Shown here piece by piece: positions 33,123 to 38,798 of a stretch of 38,798 nucleotides of DNA (its first letter is position 1; each line of letters starts with the position of its first letter). Location of the stretch: positions 1-38,798 of the forward strand of contig JBCBST010000017.1 of assembly GCA_039819115.1 (NCBI GenBank). Direction: 5' to 3'. The translations under genes and the position numbers were made by a program. This DNA is from JBCBST01 sp039819115. GTDB taxonomy: Bacteria; Bacteroidota; Rhodothermia; Balneolales; Balneolaceae. The notes beneath the pieces were generated by a model. It was not told where the DNA came from and did no database searches. It saw nothing but the letters and a program-made list of their open reading frames with translations.

Positions 33123-33156
33123 AAAATACCGGGACCACTTTCCAGCAGCCCCGGTC
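33123..33156 (-). terminator. Terminator after hsp20
   Basis: On the minus strand, GACCGGG and CCCGGT arms with a loop of about 16 bases are followed by ATTTTTG, beginning about 23 bases after the hsp20 stop. It separates hsp20 from htrA. Confidence 0.65.
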
Positions 33157-33178
33157 ACCTTAACCTAATCAATCAAAA

Positions 33179-33610
33179 TCATGAGATTTTGATCAGCTTC
33201 TTTGCTTTACTCTCAGCTTTCTTTATGGTGATGTTGAGGATTCCATCCTCATAAGTTGCTTTAACCGTGTCTTCGTCTATGGTATCAGGCAGGTAGAAGG
33301 ATCGGCTGAATGAGCCATAACTGGATTCTACCCGATGGTAGTTTTTACCTTTTTCATCTTTGTTGAGTGTTCGTTCTCCTGAAATGGTAAGACGTCCATT
33401 CTCTAAATCGATGCTGATATCATCTTTCTTGAGTCCTGGTACCTGTACAGCTAAGTCAAAACTGCTGTCGGTTTCACTAATGTCTACGCTGGGCACAAAA
33501 CGGCTGGTTTTGCGGCTGACAGCAGGAGTTGTAAAGAACTCATCGAAGATGTCGTTAAAGGAACGATTGAAGACATCAATATTGGGTCGGTTATATTTGA
33601 TAAGTGCCAT
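33179..33610 (-). CDS. Small heat-shock protein (Hsp20/alpha-crystallin family)
   Basis: ATP-independent holdase of 143 residues. The alpha-crystallin domain spans about 40-140: FVPSVDISETDSSFDLAVQVPGLKKDDISIDLENGRLTISGER, then SFSRSFYLPDTIDEDTVKATYEDGILNI-type sequence (key phrase ATYEDGILNITIKK). The C-terminus KKLIKIS supplies an IxI-type anchor. The start chosen is ATG at 33610 because a strong ribosome-binding site (AAGGAG) lies 6 bases upstream and the next 120 bases upstream contain a sigma-54 promoter; a longer frame to 33730 would bury both. Its own terminator follows. Neighbouring htrA and nearby clpB make this a stress-protein neighbourhood. Confidence 0.95.
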   Translation of the reverse strand: MALIKYNRPNIDVFNRSFNDIFDEFFTTPAVSRKTSRFVPSVDISETDSSFDLAVQVPGLKKDDISIDLENGRLTISGERTLNKDEKGKNYHRVESSYGSFSRSFYLPDTIDEDTVKATYEDGILNITIKKAESKAKKLIKIS

Positions 33611-33661
33611 GTTGTTCTCCTTTTTTAAGTTAAAATGGTTATCAAATTTCAGGTGAATATT

Positions 33662-33677
33662 TGCAACCGATGTGCCA
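33662..33677 (-). promoter_or_regulatory. Sigma-54 (RpoN) promoter of hsp20
   Basis: The minus strand reads TGGCAC-N5-TTGCA, with GG and GC 10 bases apart as required at -24/-12. Flanking bases also fit the extended consensus; the one deviation is the base after TGGCAC. Predicted transcription start is near 33651, giving a leader of about 40 bases with AAGGAG ahead of the ATG at 33610. Confidence 0.82.
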
Positions 33678-33700
33678 GCTTTGGGAGAAGAAATGTGTTC

Positions 33701-33766
33701 TGACAGCGCGTCAATCCACATCTGAAGCATTTTCAGAGCAACTTACAGGATGACAGTGGCCTGTCA
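33701..33766. promoter_or_regulatory. Candidate enhancer-binding-protein sites upstream of the sigma-54 promoter
   Basis: A perfect TGACAG-N4-CTGTCA palindrome (33751-33766) is centred about 107 bases upstream of the predicted start, the usual distance for sigma-54 activator sites. A weaker TGAC-N5-GTCA (33701-33713) lies at about -55 with TGACAG in phase 50 bases away. A further CTGTCA half-site (33804-33809) overlaps the punA stop. Confidence 0.55.
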
Positions 33767-33806
33767 GGGAAAACTTGTCGGGTCGTCAGGCGGGGGAGAA
33801 GATCTG

Positions 33807-34610
33807 TCAGTTCGAAAGGATAATACCTTTAACCAGTTCGGCGAATTCGTTCTTTTTTAATTCTGCCGCTTCCTTTACTTCTGCGTGATCCAGTTTTTGA
33901 TCGGTTACACCTGCAGCGGCATTCGTGATTAAAGAGATAGCCGTTACAGGAAGATTCAGCCGGGCCGCTTCCATGATCTCTGGTACGGTACTCATGCCTA
34001 CGGCATCAGCTCCCAGTGTACGGTAAGCTTTGATCTCCGCCTTAGTCTCGTAATTGGGACCCTTTACATAGACATACGTTCCCCTTTTAACGTCAATGGC
34101 GAGTGCCCGGGCAATATGCTCTGCTCCGTCAGCCTGCCGGATCAAATCAGCGCGGTACGGGGATGTTGGTAGCTCAGAGAGTTTGGCATTTAACCGGATC
34201 ACGTCTTCGATGATCATGAGATCGCCAACGGTAAATCTCAGATTTATCCCCCCGGCCGCATTGGATATGATCAGCTTTTTGCATCCAAAGGCGCTTGCCA
34301 ACTGAACCGGGATGCCTGTGCTGGTGAAATCATGCCCCTCGTAGTGGTGAAAGCGTCCGGAAAAAGCCAGTACTGTTTTATGCTGAATGGTTCCAAACAT
34401 CAAGGCTCCCGAATGTCCGGCTACGGTCGTTTCGGGGAAGTGCGGAATACTGGAATAGGGGATGGAGACGGATTCCTCTATCTGATCTACAAACGCGCCT
34501 AGGCCAGAGCCTAAGATGACTGCGGTGTCTATGGGAGCAAAAATCCCGTTTTCGTTCAAAAATCTGACGATCTCTGGCAGGCTCTCGAGGGGATCAGGAT
34601 GTTCGGGCAT
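33807..34610 (-). CDS. punA: Purine-nucleoside phosphorylase (trimeric, PNP/MTAP family)
   Basis: Phosphorolysis of purine nucleosides to base and ribose-1-phosphate in salvage. Motifs: ILGSGLGAF (phosphate loop), GHSGALMFG, RFHHYEGH, ISNAAGGIN, GPNYETKAEIKAYRTLGADAVGMS-type sequence with the substrate Glu, and SLITNAAAG with the base-recognition Asn. About 268 residues from ATG 34610, normal for the trimeric class. A longer frame opening at 34775 adds 55 residues that are the shadow of the MBL gene and is rejected; ATG 34640 is an alternative. The start overlaps the end of the MBL hydrolase gene by 17 bases, showing tight coupling. Confidence 0.94.
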   Translation of the reverse strand: MPEHPDPLESLPEIVRFLNENGIFAPIDTAVILGSGLGAFVDQIEESVSIPYSSIPHFPETTVAGHSGALMFGTIQHKTVLAFSGRFHHYEGHDFTSTGIPVQLASAFGCKKLIISNAAGGINLRFTVGDLMIIEDVIRLNAKLSELPTSPYRADLIRQADGAEHIARALAIDVKRGTYVYVKGPNYETKAEIKAYRTLGADAVGMSTVPEIMEAARLNLPVTAISLITNAAAGVTDQKLDHAEVKEAAELKKNEFAELVKGIILSN

Positions 34611-35403
34611 CTTTGGTGATGTACCCGGTTTTATCGTCATAATCGGTAAGGTCAAAAATGGGGGAATGGTCGTCGTGATAGGCCAAAATAGTGAATCCCT
34701 CTTCGAAGGCCAATTTCCCGAGCCGGCTACGCTGGCGCTGACTTTCCTCGGGATCAAAATCATACTTGGCGGCAAATTTTCGGTTCACCTGGCTTTTGGT
34801 GGCAATGACATCGCCTGCCTGCATGAACTTCTCTTTGCCATTATCAAATAAGATCACCTGGTGGAATTCAGTGTGTCCCCCAATTTTTTCAACCCTGATT
34901 TCGGGGTAGGGCTGATCTTCCTCAGAAAGGAAGTGCAGATTAGCTTTTGCGTCGAGAAAAGCAATGAACTCCGTTTTTTCTTCGTCGTAATAGAGGTCTT
35001 TTGCCACAACTTTTTCCCATCCGGCTTTGGAAGCCCATACGTTGGCATCCGGAAACGTCAGTTCCCAAAACCCGTTTTCTTTATGGGCCAGCCCCCCGAT
35101 ATGATCGTAGTGGAGGTGGCTCAGAAATACATCGGTTACATCAAACTCGGTGAGTCCCTGGTTTTCCAGGTGTTCACGAATGACGTGTGGCCCCGTTTGT
35201 TCACCAAATTCTCCTATCCCACAATCAAAGAGATAGATACGCTTCTCCGACAGAATCAGAAATGGATTCAAGGATATTTTGAGCGCACCTTTTGCTGCGT
35301 TCCCATCTCTGGGAATCCGGTTGAATTTCTTATCAAGCCCTACTGAAAAGGTGCCCTCATACAAAGCATGAGCTGTGGTTTTACCAGGAGCAATAGTCGA
35401 CAT
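34594..35403 (-). CDS. MBL-fold metallo-hydrolase
   Basis: A 269-residue metallo-beta-lactamase-fold enzyme. The metal motif HLHYDH (residues 96-101) is intact; a second His is likely in KIGGHTEFHQVILF, an Asp in MQAGDVIA and a final His in LAYHDDHSP. There is no signal peptide, so it is cytosolic. The spacing and PFLILSEKRIYLFDCGIGE start resemble the lactonase/hydrolase branch rather than beta-lactamases. It lies between phoH (12 bases) and punA (17-base overlap) in one operon. Substrate unknown. Confidence 0.88.
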   Translation of the reverse strand: MSTIAPGKTTAHALYEGTFSVGLDKKFNRIPRDGNAAKGALKISLNPFLILSEKRIYLFDCGIGEFGEQTGPHVIREHLENQGLTEFDVTDVFLSHLHYDHIGGLAHKENGFWELTFPDANVWASKAGWEKVVAKDLYYDEEKTEFIAFLDAKANLHFLSEEDQPYPEIRVEKIGGHTEFHQVILFDNGKEKFMQAGDVIATKSQVNRKFAAKYDFDPEESQRQRSRLGKLAFEEGFTILAYHDDHSPIFDLTDYDDKTGYITKDARTS

Positions 35404-35415
35404 AACCGTGCGATT

Positions 35416-36417
35416 TTAGGTTGAGGATGTGTCCTCAAACCGTTCGTAAGCCTTTATGATGTCGCGAACCAGTTTATGGCGCACAACATCTTGTTCTTTC
35501 AGGTAAACAAAATCTATGCCTTCAATACCGTTCAGGATACGTTGAATGGAAATGAGTCCCGATTCCTGCTTTTTGGGAAGATCGGTTTGAGTGATGTCGC
35601 CGGTTATAATGGCACGACTGTTAAACCCGATTCGGGTTAAAAACATTTTCATTTGTGTATTGGTCGCGTTTTGTGCTTCGTCCAAAATCACAAATGCATT
35701 ATTAAGGGTACGACCGCGCATGTACGCTAAGGGGGCAATTTCAATTACATTCTTGGCCAGATTCAGCTCCAGTCGATCCGAGTCAATCATATCTTCAAGC
35801 GCATCGTAAAGGGGACGCAGGTAGGGATCGATTTTTTCTTTCAAATCGCCGGGTAAGAACCCGAGGTTTTCACCTGCTTCTACCGCAGGGCGGGCCAGTA
35901 CGATCTTCTTCACTTTGCGTTCTTTCAATGCTTTTACGGCAAGTGCAACGGAGGTATAGGTTTTACCGGTTCCGGCTGGTCCGATTACAAAGAGTACGTC
36001 GTTCCTGGCCGATGAATGTACGATATCCCGTTGTCCAGGGGTTTTCGCTTTGATTTCCTCCCCATTATGTGTGTACAGGATATTAAGGCCGTCTCCCGAC
36101 TGTAAGGTTTCGGATGGAGGTTGTTTAGCTTTTTGTTCTCCGGAGGCCAATGCAACCAGGGTATCAATGTCGTCGGATGAGATCAGGTGATTTCGGGTAG
36201 CCACATCAATCAAACCCTTAAGAACAATCTGTACGATTTCAGCTTCGAATGAAGGCCCGGCTATTTTGATGCGGTCTCCGCGCACATTTATCTTGGTTTG
36301 AGGAAATTCCTGTTCCAGCTTTTTTAAATGCCGGTCGTTTACCCCCACCAGGGTCATGGGATCAATTCCATCCAGTGAGAGGGTGTATTCGGTAAGAGTG
36401 GGAGTAGGTGTAGTCAA
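35416..36417 (-). CDS. phoH: PhoH-family P-loop ATPase (PhoL/YbeZ type)
   Basis: A 333-residue PhoH-like nucleoside triphosphatase, linked in other bacteria to RNA metabolism with YbeY. An N-terminal KH-like segment (about 1-75, with NVRGDRIKIAG) precedes the ATPase core: Walker A GPAGTGKT (146-153), KIVLARPAVEAGENLGFLPGD, Walker B FVILDEAQN (D246, E247) and FNSRAIITGDITQTDLP. This layout matches PhoL/YbeZ. ybeY is not adjacent. It lies 61 bases after rpe and 12 bases before the MBL gene, all on one strand. Confidence 0.95.
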   Translation of the reverse strand: MTTPTPTLTEYTLSLDGIDPMTLVGVNDRHLKKLEQEFPQTKINVRGDRIKIAGPSFEAEIVQIVLKGLIDVATRNHLISSDDIDTLVALASGEQKAKQPPSETLQSGDGLNILYTHNGEEIKAKTPGQRDIVHSSARNDVLFVIGPAGTGKTYTSVALAVKALKERKVKKIVLARPAVEAGENLGFLPGDLKEKIDPYLRPLYDALEDMIDSDRLELNLAKNVIEIAPLAYMRGRTLNNAFVILDEAQNATNTQMKMFLTRIGFNSRAIITGDITQTDLPKKQESGLISIQRILNGIEGIDFVYLKEQDVVRHKLVRDIIKAYERFEDTSST

Positions 36418-36478
36418 AAGAGATTCTGAAAGTTATACCAGAACAAACCGTTCTGATGGGTAAACCGTTTAGAGGAGG

Positions 36479-37150
36479 TTATTTACCAATCAGGGTATGA
36501 AGTTCTTTTATGCGTGATGGGATATGTTCAGCGCTAAACACTGAACTCCCGGCTACAAGCACATCAACTCCAGTGTCGGCTAATTCTTTAATGTTTGAGG
36601 TACTCACTCCACCATCTATTTCGATGAGGAAGCCATGCCCTCCGCTATCACGTAATTCAGCAAGCTGGGATACTTTTTGATAACTGCTTTCGATGAAGCT
36701 TTGTCCTCCAAATCCGGGATTTACACTCATGATGAGAACCAGGTCCACATATTCAAGAATAGGTTCTATTAAGGTGAGTGAAGTGGCTGGGTTTACTGCC
36801 ACGCCAGCCATAATACCAAACTTTTTTATGTTCTGGATGGATCGGTGCAAATGAGGGCAGGCTTCTACATGAACGGATAATAAATCAGCACCTGCATTTA
36901 CGTAATCCTCGGTATAGCGGTCGGGATGCTCAATCATGAGGTGAACATCCAAAAAACTGTCGGGAGCAGATTTTCGTGCAGCTTTTACGATTCCAGGACC
37001 ATAACTGATGTTAGGTACAAAGTGCCCATCCATAATGTCGCAATGAATCCAGTTTACCCCTGCCTGAATGGTATCGGAGATATCGGCACCTAACTGGGAA
37101 AAATCGGCTGCTAAAATAGAAGGTGCTAAGATGGGTAGTTCAAAATTCAT
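36479..37150 (-). CDS. rpe: Ribulose-phosphate 3-epimerase
   Basis: Interconverts ribulose-5-phosphate and xylulose-5-phosphate in the pentose phosphate pathway. The 223-residue TIM barrel shows PSILAADFSQLG, HCDIMDGHFVPNISYGP (metal ligands), DVHLMIEHPDRY, MSVNPGFGGQSF, and EIDGGVSTSNI with VAGSSVF at the phosphate site. Length is normal. The start overlaps the stop of the PASTA protein gene by 4 bases, so the two are translationally coupled. PASTA proteins next to rpe recur in distant bacteria. Confidence 0.97.
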   Translation of the reverse strand: MNFELPILAPSILAADFSQLGADISDTIQAGVNWIHCDIMDGHFVPNISYGPGIVKAARKSAPDSFLDVHLMIEHPDRYTEDYVNAGADLLSVHVEACPHLHRSIQNIKKFGIMAGVAVNPATSLTLIEPILEYVDLVLIMSVNPGFGGQSFIESSYQKVSQLAELRDSGGHGFLIEIDGGVSTSNIKELADTGVDVLVAGSSVFSAEHIPSRIKELHTLIGK

Positions 37151-38001
37151 GGTCTGTTGTCAGATTGATTGGTTGAATCGCGTCGAACCACATTTCCGGT
37201 AGAGTCGATAACAATTACGCCTCCTCCTTCCATGATGACTCCGCTTTCACTTTGTTCGATCGCATCGAAACGTTCAGAGATAATGAGAGAGAGGGTTTCA
37301 CCTTCCACCAACTCCGTTTGTTTTGGAATCTGTTCAAGTACGACGTTTGGTGGAAATTCTTTGGATGGACGGAATCGGATCTCCCCGATACGAAGTCCCA
37401 CTTCCCGGATTTTGGTTTGTGCTTCCGGAAGGCGTAATCCAACCACTTCGGGTACGATAACCATTTTACTGCCCAGCCCATCGCTTACAACTAAATCAAT
37501 GGAGGTGGATTTATTGACGGTAGTACCCTGAGCAATGGACTGTTTGAGCACGGTATTTTTAAATCGCGACGATTCATAACTGATACTACCCACTAAGAGT
37601 CCGTAGTTTTGGAGCTGGATTTGGGCGTTTCTGAGGGAAAGATTAACCACGTTTGGGACCACCACCGTAGGTTTAACGGCGGTATTCACGGTGAGATAGA
37701 TTTTCCGGTTGGGTTTAACAATTCGGGAAGCTGGTGGAACCTGGTCAATCACATAATCAGCAGGGTATGCAGCATTGGCTCTCCGATCGGCTATTTCAAA
37801 TCGGAGACCTCGTCGTGTCAGTAACTCTTCGGCTTCAGATAACGAAATTTGAGTTACATCGGGTACGGTTACCCCTTCTCCATACTTAGTGTATTGAGGC
37901 ATGAGCACTTTGTCGAACAGCAACAAAGCTCCAGCACCCAACAGAGCCAGTACCAGGATGGAAATGTACGTGTATTTATTTTTGAGCAGGCGTAAGAGCA
38001 T
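37147..38001 (-). CDS. Membrane-anchored protein with three PASTA domains, no kinase
   Basis: About 284 residues from ATG 38001: a basic N-terminus (MLLRLLKNKY), one membrane helix (SILVLALLGAGALLLF), then three PASTA repeats on the outside (VTVPDVTQISLSEAEELL; VVVPNVVNLSLRNAQIQL; VIVPEVVGLRLPEAQTKI) and a Gly/Ser-rich acidic tail. PASTA domains bind peptidoglycan fragments in other bacteria. No kinase or penicillin-binding domain is attached. An ATG at 38058 would add 19 residues and overlap the upstream gene by 29 bases; I prefer 38001 because it gives a clean positive-inside anchor. Overlaps rpe by 4 bases. Confidence 0.88.
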   Translation of the reverse strand: MLLRLLKNKYTYISILVLALLGAGALLLFDKVLMPQYTKYGEGVTVPDVTQISLSEAEELLTRRGLRFEIADRRANAAYPADYVIDQVPPASRIVKPNRKIYLTVNTAVKPTVVVPNVVNLSLRNAQIQLQNYGLLVGSISYESSRFKNTVLKQSIAQGTTVNKSTSIDLVVSDGLGSKMVIVPEVVGLRLPEAQTKIREVGLRIGEIRFRPSKEFPPNVVLEQIPKQTELVEGETLSLIISERFDAIEQSESGVIMEGGGVIVIDSTGNVVRRDSTNQSDNRP

Positions 38002-38029
38002 GCCCAAAAATACCGGTTGTTTAACTGTT

Positions 38030-38798
38030 CTAAAAGTGAAAGGTGATAGAATATGCATCGGGGCGCAACAAGTTGGCCTCTGCCTGCAAACGGTAATTTT
38101 TAAGGCGAACGGTAAAAAAGGCGTCGAAAGCAGAAACTACGTGGTTTACGATCAACAGAGAGAGGAAGTTCCCGGCTGCCCGGTAGTTATCGTTAAAACG
38201 TTCGGCTTGATCCCGCCCGTTAAAAAAAAGTTCATTGGGTAAGTCCTGCCCATTCCATAGATATCGGTAATTATCGCCAGAGGCATCCCGGTTATAAAAG
38301 TCTTGCCACCCGCTTTGGAATTGAAAATACTTACTGATCAGCTCATAATACTGCTGGGAACCATATTCAGGTAAATTATGAGAAAACTCACTGGCTATGC
38401 GGCCGCTTTCAAAGATAAAAGGGGTTCGAACCTCCACACTTCGAAGGATGTCGAGGTCTACTTTGTTCCAGTCGTTCGTGGTGTTATTCCAATCGGGCAT
38501 AGCTCCGTTCAGGTCTTGCTCCAGTTCCTGCCAGCGATTGTTCAGGTTATTCGCCTGAGAGTAGTCGACCAGCCAATCGGCGTAAGCAACTACGCTCCAG
38601 TTTTGGTTAGAGAATCGTTCATATGCTCTTTCCTGGCGCTGAGCTGAGGCCGTGCGGTCAAGATGCAGAATCAAAGCGACGGCATCCACAGCCAGGTAGC
38701 CGGCAGCACGCCCCCATTTTCCATTTAACGCTTGTCCCGAACCTGGTAAAATAGCAGAAGTCAAAAACGCTACACCGGGCTTGGTTCGTGGTAAATCC
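38030..38798 (-). CDS. DUF5683-type protein, 5' end beyond the window
   Basis: The frame is open to the window edge on the minus strand, reading PRTKPGVAFLTSAILPGSGQ before the TTG at 38764 that would otherwise look like a start, so the gene is truncated here. The phrase SAILPGSGQALNGKWGRA is the hallmark of DUF5683 membrane proteins common in Bacteroidota. About 256 residues are seen, mostly aromatic- and Asn-rich (YRYLWNGQDLPNELFFNGRDQ), with a hydrophobic stretch near the end (NFLSLLIVNHVVSAFDAFF). Function unknown; position upstream of the PASTA gene suggests an envelope role. Confidence 0.8.
   Translation of the reverse strand, partial: DLPRTKPGVAFLTSAILPGSGQALNGKWGRAAGYLAVDAVALILHLDRTASAQRQERAYERFSNQNWSVVAYADWLVDYSQANNLNNRWQELEQDLNGAMPDWNNTTNDWNKVDLDILRSVEVRTPFIFESGRIASEFSHNLPEYGSQQYYELISKYFQFQSGWQDFYNRDASGDNYRYLWNGQDLPNELFFNGRDQAERFNDNYRAAGNFLSLLIVNHVVSAFDAFFTVRLKNYRLQAEANLLRPDAYSITFHF

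Noticed and set aside
33611..33730. N-terminal extension of the small heat-shock protein
   Set aside because: It would place the sigma-54 promoter and AAGGAG site inside the coding region; the ATG at 33610 gives the normal family length.
34611..34775. 55-residue N-terminal extension of purine-nucleoside phosphorylase
   Set aside because: It lies within the MBL hydrolase gene in another frame and does not resemble the PNP family.
1..38798. CRISPR arrays, tRNA/rRNA genes, insertion sequences or prophage
   Set aside because: No regularly spaced repeats, no cloverleaf or rRNA-like sequence, and no transposase, integrase or phage genes were seen.

Overview
The window looks like chromosomal core sequence from an aerobic, heterotrophic member of the Bacteroidota/Rhodothermota/Balneolota assemblage, most likely a Balneolaceae-type marine bacterium. 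This is inferred from a moderate GC content, a type IX secretion C-terminal sorting domain on an amylase, a PorV/PorQ-like beta-barrel end, a PASTA-rpe pair, a DUF5683 protein, folP next to cdaA, and few clear Shine-Dalgarno sites. I see no insertion sequences, prophage, integrase, CRISPR array, rRNA or tRNA, and no gap between genes exceeds 300 bp.

Layout. 1-2811: a plus-strand run of a truncated PorV/PorQ-like barrel, an NHL-type lipoprotein and a nucleotide pyrophosphatase/phosphodiesterase lipoprotein. 2885-4949: 7Fe ferredoxin with terminator, then folP-cdaA (folate; c-di-AMP). 5072-8196: adenosylcobalamin-dependent methylmalonyl-CoA mutase and its MeaB GTPase chaperone. 8225-11958: a type IX secreted alpha-amylase (minus) divergent from an acyl-CoA dehydrogenase (plus). 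12154-15818: PAS-repeat protein, SufE and a membrane hybrid histidine kinase. 15828-21175: gltB and hisF on the minus strand. 21309-23976: a minimal AMP-binding ligase, a VOC protein, two small membrane proteins and an AAC(6')-like acetyltransferase. 23954-26499: M14 carboxypeptidase and a TPMT-family methyltransferase. 26501-29789: clpB, divergent from a cysteine-motif protein of unknown function. 30034-31383: two membrane proteins with histidines at the membrane. 31542-33610: htrA and hsp20. 33807-38798: a minus-strand cluster of punA, an MBL hydrolase, phoH, rpe, a PASTA protein and a DUF5683 protein cut by the window end.

How the genes fit together. Several serve carbon turnover (extracellular starch degradation, acyl-CoA oxidation, methylmalonyl-CoA to succinyl-CoA) and nitrogen assimilation (gltB, hisF). 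A second theme is protein quality control and envelope stress (clpB, hsp20, htrA). The strongest non-coding signal is a nearly perfect sigma-54 (RpoN) promoter for hsp20, with an upstream TGACAG-N4-CTGTCA palindrome suited to an enhancer-binding protein. A second signal is a 14-bp LacI/cre-like motif occurring twice between genes: once between the amylase and acyl-CoA dehydrogenase genes, and once upstream of gltB. These regulatory elements, the PPC-like domain nested inside the amylase, the unusually small AMP-binding ligase and the paired histidine-bearing membrane proteins are the items most worth following up. I did not find clear evidence for a wholly new multi-gene system.
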